Source: Microthyrium microscopicum (taxonomy: Eukaryota > Ascomycota > Dothideomycetes > Microthyriales > Microthyriaceae). From it: a DNA stretch of 64,000 bases. The notes below the pieces were generated by a model. The model worked only from the letters and a program-made list of their open reading frames with translations, was not told the origin of the DNA and did no database searches. Position numbers and translations under genes: made by a program. The stretch is from contig MU004233.1 of the NCBI GenBank assembly GCA_010405405.1, forward strand, positions 1,005,122-1,069,121, given 5' to 3'. Numbering within the stretch: position 1 is the first letter of the stretch; each line of letters starts with the position of its first letter. Shown here piece by piece: positions 45,017 through 58,933 of this stretch.

Positions 45017-48000
45017 ATGCATGTATGGAGAAATCTAGAATCCTTCAGCATGTTTGGTCCAGAGTTGCCGCGTAACGAATTGTTCCATGGCCACCTGAAA
45101 TATTCGCGCTTGCGATTCCCATCCAAAGATTGAACGCATGCTTGTCTCTCCCCTATGCGAAAAGAGTCACTAAACGCTCGTCATCGGTGGAATGAACAGC
45201 AATTACACAGGGGCGAAAGAAGCGGTGTTCTCTCAACGCCTTCATACATCAAATATGGGTTTCTGGCTGCTTCTCTTGATGCAGGTACGCCTTACCTGAA
45301 GAATCTTTTTGCCCGTTCGCCAATCTATGCAAGTCGGTCAGTAGCATTTGAGTCTTACGTATATTATAGGAAAGAAAATTTGTTGAGGCTTACGGCCCGT
45401 CCTGTACTGTATATGTACCATGTAGGATAAAAGAACGAGCGGTCAAATTGAGGTTCAATTTGGTCACTTCTGCATGCTAGTATGCAGAGCGTATGCAAGC
45501 CTTCGGAAGTTGTTCAATGGCCCAGTAACCTGGGCCTGGGTAAACTAAGCAAGGAGAAAATTGATACTCTCGGGCGTAACCATGGGATGATATGGATCAT
45601 GTATATTGAGAAGTGGAAGAGTTTAGAGCGTTAATGGTTGGAAAATGATAGTCAGGACTTTGGTCTAGTTCTAATCGACAGATGCATACTGCAAGGAGCT
45701 TTAAACACGTTTTTCAAAGGATTCAGAGGCGGGTAGAACCTTAAATCGGGCTACTTCACACCATCAAGATTCTGTCGGGTCCAGATAGTACCAGCTTGGT
45801 GGAGATAGGAGTGCTCAAGGAGAATAGAGTGTCCTCACGGCACAGGTTGATGCACCGACAAGAATAGAGAATATCAATAAGCGTCAGCCAACGAGAAGAG
45901 GGCGGAGGAAACAAATAGGTAGCGAAGTGCATAATGTCAACAGCCTATAGGCGCCTCTAGACGCCAAATCGCTTTGCTGTTCAAGAAAACTACAGCAAGC
46001 CAAGCTGCAGGAACAGGTGATTGCTGATGCAGATATGGGTGGGATATTCCACGGGTTAGATCTGCATTTGTGATGCATGTTGCTGTCGGGAAGTCCAAGT
46101 CGGGTTATATCGGCGCGCGCTTGAGGTTGTGCTTAGTAGCGCGGTCAATTGTAAAGGAGAAGTAAAAAAGCGTTCATCATACTTCCGAGAGTTGTTCTTT
46201 GGCATTGAGTTCTTTGGGTATTCTTGAGATATGGTGTCGTTTTTTGGATTGTAACGATGAGATCTCGGATGAAGAGAAGCAAGAGAGAAGAGAAAACACA
46301 TTTCCCCACGCTAGGTCTACGTTTTTTGTTTTTCTTTGTAGGCATTAATACCTTCTGATCTTGAAGCTATAGTGCCCCACAGTCCCCACGATGCAGTTTA
46401 GTGGTAGAGTAGTAACCCGATTTCATTGACAATTGCGAAAAGAATCCAGAATCGAATTCTCAATATTCTCATTGGCTTACGCTTTTTCGCACATATCAAA
46501 TTAGGCCTTACTTTCTGTCATGCAACTAAACAATTGTGATTTGCCAGTCTTACAATGTACAGGCAAGCTGGAGTCCTGGAGTCCTGGATCAGCAACAATC
46601 TGGCGATCTACAAAATTAGTTCAACTTTCACTGGATAACGGCGCTGGAAACCAGAATGTTTGTTGATCTTTTCTTCACCTCGAAGTTCGAACGCGTCTTT
46701 CAAGACTTTGGTTCAATTTCGCGCTACTCGAACGACTCAGGGACGGTGTGGCTGAACCAATTTGACGCGATCAAAATTCTGAAACCTTCCTATCTCAAGC
46801 AGATCAGTTCGCAACTCCACTCCTTCTTTCAACCTCAGGAGTCAGCTGCGTCCAGGAGACGTTGGAGCTTCTAGAAAGGGGCGGCGCTTTTGAGACTTTG
46901 GTTTCCCAACGGTCCCACCGTCAAGAGGGGGAAGGTTACACGCACGCGGAACAGACTGTTCGGGAATTCGGGACAATTGCGCACATGTGGCAATCTGCCG
47001 CGAACTATTTTAGGTTCCCAGCGAAAATGCGCACATGCGTATTTCCGAATTGTGACTTCATACGTGATCACGAAGTGGATGGTGATGGGGAGCACAAGAA
47101 CCTGTTGGGAAGGTTGAGATTGGTTCTTGCGTGAACTGCTATTTGCTCAGGTTGGTGACACGACTTTACATGCGCGTCGGCCCGCTTCCATGATTCCTTC
47201 GAAGGATTTGCTTTAATTGCTAGGCGCAGGCACGCAGGATGGAACGATCTAGTGAGCTGTCATCTGAAGTCAGTCCCTCGTAGACTGATCGAGCTTCAAG
47301 AAATGTCTCGTATCAAACTGGCCTATGGGCCCATATTTGGCCGCTTTCAAGGCCATCAGGTCAACCACGAGGCCGGCTAAGTCAGTCATGAATGTAGTGC
47401 GTTCTCGATATATCGCAATGCCATCGCGCGTGCGGGGTAAATGTGGTGATTGCTTGCGAGCATGATCGAGTCGATTCACAACAGCTCGAGATATGCAAGA
47501 TTATGGCTGATTCGTTGTTTGGAAGTGATTCCTGGCCTCATTCGAGCGGCCTGCTGCGAGGTTGCTGTCAGCTGGTAAGATTTGTGAGACGGCAGCACGT
47601 TACCTTTCGAATATGCGGACCAAGACTCTAGGAGAGGGGAAACATGAATGGACGTTGAACGGTAGGAATCGAGATGCAGCTCACTGTTTTCTGCCTTGTT
47701 CATATTGCCTGATTTGTCGAACGACATGAGCTGGCAATGCATCTGCGGGCTGACTGCCTGTCGAGGCGGTGGCAGAGATTTCCATGCAATGGGAATGGAG
47801 AATTCATAATTGCCGTTCTATTCTTCCAATGATATTGCAGTTTTTAAAAAATTGTACAATTAATCAATGGCAAATTTTCTCAAGAGAAAATTGCACGGAC
47901 GGGAGAAATCTCCAAGGCAAAGCTTGCCGTTTTAGAGCTCGAGTGAGAGGGTCCTGCCATTCTAACCTGCATCAATTTAATTGTGTCACAACTCCCTTGT

Positions 48001-51000
48001 TTTGAGTAGGAAATTGGCTTGGAATTCAATATCAAGTTGGTGGTGACAGGATGGTGCTTCTGCTCAATTGGGCTTCAATGCTTCATGGAAGAACAAGATA
48101 AGCCTGAACATGGAGATTACGATTTAGATTTAGAAGTGTGTAACATCCATGAAAGAACTTGTGTATCTTGGTCATACTCGCATTCATAATCCGAAGTCCG
48201 AGTCTATGGAGAATTCATGTTCGTAGTTGAAGAACTCAATGTTTGGAGAGTTCAAAACCTCACGCACCAATGACAACGTCTTATCTGATTGATATGCCCA
48301 TACATTATTAGTTACAGCAACTGCTCAAACTGAGCGAATGAGGATCAGATAAAATAAAATCCTGGGTGGTTTATGCAAATATTAACAGACCCCAGGGGTG
48401 ACCAGCAAGGAGAGCTTGTCCCAAGTTTCGTAACTTCCCAGTGACCTGGCTGATGGAGCGAACCATTAATTTAGCATTCATACATGCATTGAAGACCAGG
48501 CATTACATGTAAAGGAGAAAGAGTAGTTATTCCTTTCTCATGAAGCGAGGTGAGCCCGAAATCCGGAACGCTGTTGTTTCGTGATGTCATGTGTATCCAA
48601 AGTCTCTCCTGAGAAGAAGGCCGGAAAAGTGTGACCCGTTTGACAGAGCGAAACTGGGAGGTTTGGACCAACCTGGGAGACCAAAAAGCAAGAAATTCCA
48701 TCCATTCCCATTCGGGCTTTTCTGCACTTGCCAAGCCCTCCGGTCCCTGGTCGTCGGTTCAGTTCTTTGCTTTTTTCGACCCGCGACTTCGGAAAGCTTG
48801 CGCAGGCGGTTTGATTTTGAGGGATTCAATTGGCTCGCTTCAATAAGATCTGGATGGAGAGATGCAAGTTGTTTGCATGGGAGGCCTTTTTTGCGGCCTA
48901 AGAGGTTAGTGGTCACACAAATCTTGAGATCATTGGGAAAAAGTCCCGACAGGTGTCCAACCTCAGATGGGTGCCGTGGGGTTGGAGAGAGCTTGATCCA
49001 TATCCGATGGAGTACATTGGAGTTGGTATATTCTCTCTCTGCTTTTCTACAACACGTGGATTGGCTCCTCTTACAATACGAAAAGCTTAAAGTTCTTTCC
49101 TCATTCGGACCGACTACTAAGAATCCACATGGCAAGTACGGTAGTAGTTGAAAACTAAAAGTAGTGTTTTGACCCTTTAATCTCAGCAAGGAACAGAGAT
49201 TTCCTAGACCCATATATTTTGCTTTGGCTTTTTCCTTTGAGCCTTAGGAAAACTGGAAGGTTCTCTCGAGAACGCCATAAAAGCCAATTCTCGTTAGGCA
49301 CTCTTTTTTTCTCTCTCAACCACCGGGCGCGGTCCCGAGGATTGACAGACGCCACTTCAACCGCCGGATCAAGCGCTAGAGGAGCAGCACGTTGGCGGAA
49401 GAGAAGCCGATATGCCTATTTGTGTGTGAATGGGCCTGCATCGAACCCTTGCAGCAGGGATAGGCCCGCCCCAGGGACCTGCATGCCGATGGGATGCGAG
49501 CTGAGAATGGTGGGATACCAGAGAGTCTAGGGCGGCCAAGTCGTTGACAAGCAAAAATGACCATTTTTCTCTCTTTGGTGTTTGTGAGTTGTGATATCGT
49601 GGATTGGTTTCTTATGCGTACCGTAGGTAGGAATGGTAGAGATAGGGTTCATGGTGTACCATATCGATATCAAAATCCGCCGGCCCACGAGTTGTGGCGG
49701 TCTTAGGTAACCAAAAGAATTGTCCGTGGCGTTGATTGTGGCCGGCTTCAAAACAGCAAGTTGACTTATCGATAGGGGCTTTTAGATTTTTGAATCCGAC
49801 AGCCGTTGCGATTTTTAACCTGACTGTGAGCAAGACGTATCAATGCGCCTCTCAAGTATGGTTCGGATACTCGTACATCCTTCAAAGAGATCAGTGTCAC
49901 GTCCACAACTTGACAAAGTGAATCCTAAAGTACCTCAAGTAGATTATGATGGGGCAGCACGATATTTCTAGAGGATTCTTGTGCTACAGAAGACATCACA
50001 ATGGAAGACCTGAAGTAGGACAACATCTGTTGAGTAGTTAGCAGTTTGTAATCACCTTTGTGCGAGTCTCGAACCCTCCTAAGAGGTTGGCGAAAAGCAA
50101 ACATAATCGATACGTATCGATTAAATCTGTGGGGGTTTTCCATAGGCCTTGCAATATCCCCAACGCAAAATGCAAACATCAGTTTCCAATTGGGGACGTT
50201 CTATGTGATGGAGATATCTCCTGTTTCGACTTTTTACTACACTCGGCAGCTTGAGACACTGTGATAGAGGAGAATGAGTGTGATGTAGTCCTGAGATTTC
50301 CACCTTCCAATGATTTCATTGTGAAAATCTTGAATCCATGTCTAGTATCTCCTGGTTCGCGCGGTCCTCCAGCGGCCAGAAATACCCAGTGCGCCTCGCA
50401 CTCGCTATAATGATGAGGGATGAAAGCGTGGGACCGAATGCACTTTAGAGCGGGCGGGCGTGTTGTTCCCGTTGTAGACCATTCCATTGTAAGCAGACTA
50501 AGGCACGCGCAAACAGTTTCCATGGCTCCGACAGACGCGGGCTGTCAAAGCGGTCGTAACGGACAGTTTAATGGCTCTACCGCCTAGACGGCACTGCAGC
50601 GGCCAGGAGTTTTTTTGCGACCTCTCACGGAAATGCAAGCGCGAGCAGTCAAAAACGTAGACAATCAGTCGTCTCGCGCTTGTTGACTGTGAACCAGCTC
50701 GAGCATTGTGCGATGGTGCTTGCTCTGCTCGTAGAATGTGAAATAGCAGTAAGGCTTGCACTGGACGAGTTTGGCGCGGCTGCATTACGTGCCTTTTTGT
50801 GGTCAGCTTTCGCATATAGACTCCCTAGACCTGCTATTTTGCATAAGCTATCCGCCTACGCATATGCAGCTTGTTGAGCACGGAAGGTCAGAGTTTTGGT
50901 AGCTACTTTTTTGATAGCAAGACTGAAAGACGAAATATCATTAGTCCAAAGTCCCCTCTCCTGCTTCTTGCCTCTTTGGCTTCTGATCGTCCTTGAACAA

Positions 51001-52443
51001 AACCCGCATCATTCTCCTTGCTTCTCAATTTTCGTTGATACTTGCTGGGCTTTTTCAACCTTTCTTTCTGGATCCCACAGTCGTTAGCCGACCTGGTTTC
51101 GGATTTCTGGCACGTTTTCCAACATCACTGGTGTGATCGATAAAGGCTACGACCCAAAGAGCCGTTTAACCCGAAGGGTTTGGAACCGATACTCTCAACA
51201 TCCTCCCCATTGACGGAAACAAAGTCATTCTGACGTCGTAGATGACTATCGGACCCAGCGGATATATCATATAACAACTCTCCTAGGGTTTGGAGATCAG
51301 TTAGGCTTCCCAGTCATTCCTCGATCTGAGCCACAGGTGACAACCAACACGCCTTGATACACGATTTATGGCTCAACAAAACTGGTCTTCTGTTCAAGTC
51401 GTCTGCGCTTCATAACGCCATTTTATTTCTGGTCAATAGTCATTCTTTACTGCGGTCAAATTCTCTCCGACGACTTTTCTAGGTTGAAGCAGATATTTCA
51501 GCCACCATCGGCCAATATCCCCACAATTCTTGCCTTTCTCATCCCTTGCAAGGTTCGCTCGCCAGGCCAGCCTCTTTTTCCAGGATTATAGAGCCTAGTT
51601 TTTGGGTAATCCAGGCACAAGAGTCTTGCCAGTTTTCGCCGCACGCCGCGTATGTTTCAAGCTTCCCCTTGGACACTCTCAGGCTGCTGCTAGGCGTTCG
51701 TCAATTGTTTCCGGACGAGCTGAACTTGCAAGCCTGGTGTGGAGAGAACCAAAATATCGACTCAGTTACCGTACCGCACCTCGACCCTAGACGACAAGCT
51801 TGAACCAGGTTTTGCGTGCTAGATTTTTAGTAGCTCCCGGTTTGTCCACGCGCAAGTCAGCACGTTTTGGCTCTGCACAGTGTAAAAGCAGCTTGTTTGC
51901 CGCCGGGGACGGGAGGAACTCTGGATTGCAAGCTTTATCAAAGGTTGCTCGCAGACCACAAGTGACGGAGAATTAGTATCTAGGAACGGCATCACATCAG
52001 TCTATTGCATTTTGGTTGTGCATACAAGGACTCGACCAGGATTGCTGCAGCACGGCAGTATTTCGCACCCAAAGGTACCCTGCACCCACCAATCCCGCCT
52101 CGCGCCTTCCCGACCATCGATCCCTACCATCGATCCCTACCAGTCCATCAAAATATCGCGACCTTAGTTGTTGCGAGCCAGCATTAAACCCCAGTAATTC
52201 AGTAGTGTCCCAATCCAGCAAGGCTGCATAACATCAACACGTCCGCCGCCTTGTTCCTTCTCACTTCTCATCTTCCAATCGACACTACTCCCCAGGACCC
52301 CAAATATATCAAAATCAAATCCAGCAGGAACATCCAACACTTTTGGCAAGGACCACCCACCAGTTGGTAGTTGCGACCAACAATATCACCATTCGCACCT
52401 TCCCCGCCGCTGGCAGTCGCACCTGCCTCCCACCACCGCCATC
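45017..52443. other. Gene-poor 7.4-kb stretch of ordinary base composition
   Basis: I see no gene here that I can support. The longest open frames overlap each other on opposite strands (48591-49151 plus, 48587-49213 minus) and encode low-complexity, family-less peptides. A 20-bp perfect palindrome sits at 50104-50123. A 13-bp direct repeat, ATCGATCCCTACC, occurs twice near 52110-52135. The last ~1.5 kb is rich in pyrimidine tracts and probably contains a long promoter and leader for the gene at 52444. No AT-rich island, LTR or TIR element is visible, so the emptiness is not due to an obvious transposon. Confidence 0.5.
50104..50123. repeat. 20-bp perfect palindrome
   Basis: TAATCGATACGTATCGATTA is identical to its reverse complement over all 20 bases. 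It lies within the gene-poor stretch and is not associated with any gene I can see. Confidence 0.9.
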
Positions 52444-54066
52444 ATGTCCGTCGCCCATTCTCGAAATGTGTCAACAGACACCACATCATCACAAACATCC
52501 GCATATCAATTCATTCTCGAACATATTCTTTCCTATCCAGGCACTTACGGCGACGTTCCATTACGCTCAATGTATGCGCTCAATCTCCAGGCCATGAATC
52601 GTTCTCTTGGAAGTTCGGCTTCTACATCGGCCACAACCTCCCCCACCACTCCAGCCTTCCCACCACAGGACGAGACAGATGTTCTAAAGCGGTCGCTGCA
52701 AAACTGTTTGGTTAACCAGTATTCCAAATCTAACCCTCAAAAAACAAAATCACTGCCACCCTTTTTCATTATTGATTTTGCCAATAGAGTCTTTGTTGCG
52801 ACCTTGCACATGGTCAATTTCGACCAGGCCCTGACCGCATTAGACTATCTCAAGGATCTGGAAGTGCGCCGACACAAAGAATTGGAACATGCTCTGAAAG
52901 TTATCGCAATCGAGCCTGGCACTATTGGCAAAGAGATAGATGCTCAAACACTATCAAAATACGTCCCTGAAGTCGCCAACTATTTGGAAAGGCTCCCAAA
53001 AAACATAGAACGCGCCGATGTTCTCTATACCCAATTATACGTTGCCCTACGCCGTTGGGTAAGTTCCTCTACCACATGCCTTGATCTACGCTAACCCTAT
53101 CTATAGATAATGATCTACGAAATGTGGTTAGAGCCTTTCAATAAGGCCAGCTGCCATGCCATGCTCAACACACTTTATCCACCAGCACCTGCATCACAAG
53201 TTGCCCCAACTTCGAGATTAACAGTGACGATGCTTAATCAACAGCGAAATGGCTTCTTCAATTACATCAAAGCCGTTGAGAAAGGAGGTAAAGGTTGTTT
53301 ACAAAAGCTTATGATGCAAGGAGCAAAAACAGGCGAACAAGATGGCTGGTCTGCTGTCAGACGCACCCTTACCAACTACCTTAGATTGGCCGACACAATG
53401 ATCAAGGACGCTCAGCACATTGCTACACTCGATGTAGTTTCAATTATTCCAGAAATAGCCATGGAAGGCGAACAATCTAAACGATCAAGTGGCAAAACCG
53501 ACTCTGGAATCAGCTTCAACGGATCAGAAGGACGTCACAGCAAGAACCCATCGACGAGTAGTAGCAAGTCCAGCTTTAGCAATGCTAGTCATGCCAGCTT
53601 CACGTCTTCATCATCGGCCAAATCCCAAGGCAGTACCCTGGAGAGAATAGCAAGGGAGCTTAAGCGGATGCGACCCGGGCGCATCCAAGCAGACGAAATG
53701 ATCAACACCAAGGTTGTCGTTATGCCCCGGAAGCTGGAGTACGTCCCCGAAATTAGCAATTCGACTCCAACTAGTGCCACTTCAGAGGGATCATTCCCAC
53801 GCAATTATCCTTCATCCACCCCAATAACGCCAATAACGCCTATCAATCCTACATTACCAGTACCTTCTCTACCGACACAACAAGCTCCCCGCTCTCGCTT
53901 TGGTGCATTACGGAAAATGAAGTCTCTCACAGCCCTTGCGGAACTGAAGCACAGCAACATGAGCTCTTCTTCGTTACGAGCTGCAGAGCCTTTTGATGCT
54001 GCGGCCATGAAGCAACGCCGCCAAGCTTTTGAGCGCAGCCAGACGAGTAATGTTGGCATGTTCTGA
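52444..54066 (+). CDS. Conserved-looking fungal protein of unknown function
   Basis: Two exons, 52444-53058 and 53107-54066, give 524 residues; the 48-bp intron is GTAAGT...CTATAG with a GCTAAC branch site and joins ALRRW to IMIYEMW. The first ~270 residues are helical with an ordered look: a Ser/Thr-rich insert (SSASTSATTSPTTP), then FIIDFANRVFVATLHMVNFD, a helical LDYLKDLEVRRHKELEHAL and WLEPFNKASCHAML. The C-terminal ~200 residues are Ser/Pro/Thr-rich and disordered, with SSSKSSFSNASHASFTSSSS and a TPITPITPINP repeat, typical of phosphoregulated fungal scaffold or signalling proteins. I do not recognise a named domain. A long, pyrimidine-rich leader upstream suggests translational or uORF control, which is only inference. 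Confidence 0.8.
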
Positions 54067-55737
54067 TTGCAAGTCTCAAAGGTGCTGGCATTGGTCACAC
54101 ACAATCATCTGGTTCTCAGTTCGAGGTTTTTTGAAGCTCCTTTTTTCATCTGGGCCCAAGAGACAGTTTGATGAAGTTGCTTCTGAATGCAGCTTTCATG
54201 CAAGAGAAGCCTGTCGAGCTAGCAGCTCATTGGCGAATACGACCTTCGAAGCGAAATCCAATGCATGCGCTATCAGGAACGCTTTCTCTTTTCCGTGTGT
54301 AACAGCTTGTCAACGGCTTTGGCGCTATCAACCACAACGGCCATCAACTTCCAGCCGAGAAAAACCACAACTGCAAACATCAACACTTGCATGGGCTGCA
54401 TCCAAACAGCCCACATTCTCATCCTTAACTGCTTTCCTTCTTCTTTCCCAACATTGTCGTATACCCCACTTTGCGCGTTTCGGTTTTTCTTCTAGGAATG
54501 TAATTCAAGCGCAGCGAACCGCATTTTGCAGCAAACCAAAAACGGCATGGAAACTCAACCGAGTTCCAATAATTCTTCTTTTCCAACTCTCGACATAGAT
54601 ACCTCACTTGCAAACTACCATAGCATGGCGCTTCTCGGGAATTCCTCCGTATGCATCACAAGACGGCATTACCGCGCATTATACATATTTCCTTTCCGGT
54701 ATGTCAGCATCATGGATTATCACAAAACAAAACTTTTTATCAGACGGCCGGGTACATATTCTCCCACGAGAATCATCATTGTTTTTCCTTTACTACCACA
54801 ACCACCACAACCAAAAGTTAACCTTATACTTGCATGAACACAGACTATACCGGCTTTTCTTGCAAAAGACTAGCTGATTCTGTGTTCCTCTTTCTCTCTC
54901 TCTTGCCCCCTCACCATCCTGGAGGCTTATTTTTCCCCGTCTCAAACACAAGAACAAGGTCACAATTCCGTTGATTCACTTTCTTTTCGCTTTTGAATTT
55001 TCATGGCACGATGTACGATTATGATAGATGCAACATGACCCTCGCCAGAGTCATACCTCACGCTCTTTTTTTACTTATACCCCTTTGATGATTCACGCTT
55101 TGGTTCGGAATCCATCATCCATTCTTTTGGCATGAACTTTGACCTGCGCATTGGATGCGCGGTTTTTTGTATAACAGAAATGATCCGAAAAGACACATTC
55201 TCTTATTTGTTTTATAGTATCGGTACCATGTGTATGGTTGACGGTACAGAACGGTCCTTTTTTGGGAATTGACCTTGTCTTGTTGGGTGGGTGTAGGTGG
55301 TGGTGGTGTGGATTGTGTAGATTATTTGAAGAAATACACTTTATGAGACAATTATTGCTCCTTCCTTTTCGTGATACTTGAGTGATGAGGTGCTTTGATT
55401 GTTACTTCGCTATGAATTATGGTTCTTTCGACTGATTCGCAAAGACTGGCGGCATCAATTGGCTTTATCAGGTTTTGATTACACTTGATTACCTTGGACT
55501 CATCGCAGGGGAAGAAGCTGGCCTTGAGGAGATTGGATATTGTATATAGAAAGTATGACATTCTCATCAATGCCTGCGAGCAAAGCAGCGATGACTGGTA
55601 TCATGCGAATTACTGTACTTCACAGAATCCTTCAACTCTGCCTTGCTCTGCATCTATCGATATCTCACCAGGCGCACCATCTCATCGACATCCGCCGCTC
55701 AATACCATTACACGTCCACACCAGACATCTTCCCAAT
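54067..55737. other. Convergent 3' intergenic region, 1.7 kb
   Basis: This spacer separates two tail-to-tail genes. It is T-rich on the plus strand in long tracts, in keeping with 3' UTR sequence. Several short plus-strand frames run through it without any family resemblance. No repeat or RNA gene is seen. Confidence 0.5.
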
Positions 55738-58700
55738 CTACTCCTTGTCTTCAACACCCAGCGGTTCCGGCTGCGCCACCGAGCTCTCAACATCCACCGC
55801 ACTCTCACTAATCCCCCCCTCCGTCATAAGCCCATCACTGCCCCCCTTCTCCGCCTCATGCACCACCTTCCGCCAGCCAGTGCGCTCAGCGGAGTCTTTA
55901 ACAAATTCGATGGTTGGGAAGTAGTGTTCACACTTTTTCATGGTGGCGACCCATGGCACGTTATCGAATGTCATGACTTTCAGCCGGAAGTACGTGTTAT
56001 CTGGCACTTTCTTGACCTCTTTCAAAAAGTCATCTAATGTTAATGTCTCCACGCCATTGACCGCCATCACGAAATTTGTTGGACTAAGACCATATGCATA
56101 TGCCGGTGATCCGCGCTGTCGGCCACTGATGTATACATCGCTGTGTACTTTGGAGATTTGCTGGCGCACTGCGTGGTGGGGACGGTGTAGGACTGCGCCG
56201 CAGAAGATTACGGCGCGCGTGGTTTCGAGGGCGTCGGTGGGGACGGTGGGGACTGAGAGGGTGAGGGTGCGGCGTTTGCGGACGACGACGGCGGTGAGGG
56301 TGGGCGAGTGGTATTGGATGTCGAGGGCGGTGACGCGGGTGATTAGTTGGTCGTTGAGGGAGAGGATGATGTCGGATTCGAGGAGGGCGCCGGCGTAGCC
56401 AGAGTCTACTTTGCGGACCATGAAGAGTTGGTGGCGTTCGGGGTCTTCGCGTTCGACGCGCTCGATCCATTCTATCGGATAAGTTAGCTTGACTGGTTTT
56501 CAGGAATGAAAGGTGAGAGAGGGGTTGACTTACCTTCAGAGACGCCCATTATGCGCGCTTGGCTCATTTGGATGGTCTGTAGTTCAACGCTCATGATGCG
56601 CAGCTCGGGTTGTTTGCCTTCGCGGATTTGGTTGATGATGGGGAGGATCATGGGAGTTGCTAGGCCGAGATGGTACTCCATATCTTTTCCACTACTATTG
56701 GATCGTTCGCCGAGATATGTGAGCCAAAGGGCCTGGACAGTTCCCTCTTCATCGATGAGAACACCGCTGCCGCACTGTACGGCAAGACCGGTGTCGACAG
56801 TTACTGCATCGAGATTGATGGCGCGATATCGAGGAGTTGTGGCGCTTGCAGGAATTGCGACAGTCGTGATGTCTGTAATTACAGTCTTGGCAACGACAGG
56901 TCTGTAGTTGTGATTGAAGCCAAAGAAGATGGTATCATCACCTTGCTTGACATATTCGGTAGCAAGCTTGGCGGATTGTACTGGTGCTTGTACTAGAGAA
57001 GGATCGTACTTGATGATTGCGTAGTTTTGAAGAGGATGCATGAAGACCACTTCGCCATCTATGATGATAGAGTCGGCGATTGTGACAGTAATATCACACA
57101 AATCGTATGGCACGATTGCGCGTGATATGATGACCAAGCCTTTCTCGGCATCAATTACGAGGCCGTGACCTGTTTTACGTGCTCTGGGAAATCCATCTAG
57201 CTTGATTGGCATGCTTGCAGTGACACGAACAAAGCTTTTGATGATGTCGACTGCTTTTGGGTGACTCCGACTAGGAACGGTGATGAAGTTTGCGCGCTTA
57301 GGAGTGAGTGGTACGGGCTCAATTGCCTTGGCCAGTTCTGTCATGTCCCATAAACCAGTCTTGTCATTCCGGACAACTAGGCTCATTTTCGTTGACCAAT
57401 GCCGATCAACATTGATGATAGCAGTGTTGAGTGTATGAAGGTCACGAAGATGCTTGTATGCAACTACGACGCGGGAACGATCTGCAAAAGTTAGTTGTTG
57501 GATTTCCAGATTGACTAGAAGTGTGACTTACCGGGAATTTCGGCCATGACTTTGATGAATGCATCTAGGTTCGGGGTATCCTTATTATCCACAGAACTGA
57601 TCATCCATCCTGATTCGCTGCCGTCAAACCTAAAAGAACCTGAAGCTTCACAGACGAAGACACCATTACCGGTTGTAGAGATGGCAAAGAGACGCGCTTG
57701 CTGATAAGAAAGATCATGGAAAGAGGCACCAGAGACACTGACGAAGCGATCCGGCGTGATGGCATGTAGGTCGCCAACCGTCAACTCAACTTCGAGATTC
57801 TCTCCTCCACGTTGAACCAGAAGCTTGACCGGTTTATCCACGCTAGAGTCCAGTATATCATCAAGCCGGATGAATTGGGTCAATAGCTCGCCATTGACCT
57901 TGACCAAAATGTCACCTTCCTCAACCTTGTCATCTGCGGGGCCTTCTGGCAGGACCACTTCAGCTACCAGCATACCAGTCTCATTTGGAAACTTTTGTCG
58001 CATTTCAGCTTCCCAGTCCGCTGTGAGTCCTAGTCTGCGACACTCGTCAAATGGCTTTATCATCCATTGCGTTTGTATAGTGCCGCGAGTGATTGGAATG
58101 CCTTCCTGGATACACTTGAGTGCGCGAAGGGGTCGGTCCAGCGGGAGGAAGTAATCTGTAGCAGCGCCATCGGATCGACCACCGGCTTGAAGCGCAATGG
58201 CACAACCGTCGATGTTCACTACCGGACTGCCTGAACTGCCACCACTCGCAGAAGCAGCAGCTTGAATATAGTTGGTGTTGAAGTCGCAATAGCCATCGCC
58301 ATAATCTGGCGCATTTCGATCCAGTCGACTTATGACACCTGAAAGAATACTGAGTTTTTCGCCCGCATCGTTACCCACAACTCGAATTTCGGAACCAACT
58401 CGAGCCTGGTCTGGTCGTAGAGGTAGAGCGGCTAAGGGCATGTACTTGACTGCCTTTGGATCGAACTTGAGAATGCCGAAATCGTGCACAGGATCGCGAT
58501 AGACGGGGTAGACATCAACTTCCTCATGGTTGTCAAAAATGCAATGTCCCCAGAAAGGACCAGCTCCAACCACATGTCGATTTGTAAGAATATAACCTCG
58601 CTCAGCATCCACCACGAAACCTGTAGCTTCGCTGGCCGTTGCGCTTTCCGTGTCGAATGAGCATGTGAGGCACATGTGGATGGCGACAACCTTCTTGACT

Positions 58701-58933
58701 ACTTTTTCTATCGTCTCTTGCCACTCGGCGCTCTCCGCAGCGGTCGTCACCCGTGCCTGGGTCTTTGTCTCGTCGGCATCATGAGCCATGTCGCCGTTGA
58801 GAGGGCTGACAGAGTTTTCTCCGTTTGTAGAGCGAGTAGGCGGTTCCAAGTCAGGTCTCATCTGTTTCGAGGGTCTGTCGCTAGCGGAGGAAGGGTGCTT
58901 GCGTTTATAGCGAGCATCGATTGGGGCATCCAT
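55738..58933 (-). CDS. NMA111: HtrA-like serine protease Nma111 (pro-apoptotic)
   Basis: Three exons on the minus strand, 58933-57532, 57481-56534 and 56471-55738, give 1027 residues; both introns (50 and 62 bp) are GTAAGT...AG and their removal yields [15 protein letters not shown] and [14 protein letters not shown]. Nma111 is a nuclear HtrA protease promoting apoptosis-like death in fungi. The first trypsin-like domain carries the triad His120 ([10 protein letters not shown]), Asp151 (HDFGILKF) and Ser234 ([10 protein letters not shown]). PDZ-like domains follow ([16 protein letters not shown]), then a second, degenerate protease domain and further PDZ segments, the duplicated layout of this family. 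A bipartite basic signal near residues 9-26 (YKRKH...RPSKQMR) fits nuclear import. ATG 58933 is preferred; a longer in-frame start at 59188 would add 85 unconserved residues. Confidence 0.95.

Noticed and set aside
46656-47134. Overlapping plus-strand ORFs of 72, 75 and 90 residues
   Set aside because: No domain, no credible splice joins and no conserved motif; left as part of the gene-poor stretch.
48587-49213. Two long overlapping ORFs on opposite strands
   Set aside because: Neither shows a domain, codon bias or neighbouring exons; the overlap is probably due to a locally GC-balanced, stop-poor stretch.
50060-50100. TCGAACC box suggesting a minus-strand tRNA
   Set aside because: The flanking bases do not form a T-stem, acceptor stem or anticodon arm.
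54067-55811. Several plus-strand ORFs after the conserved gene at 52444
   Set aside because: They are T-rich, lack family resemblance and fall in the convergent 3' region facing NMA111.
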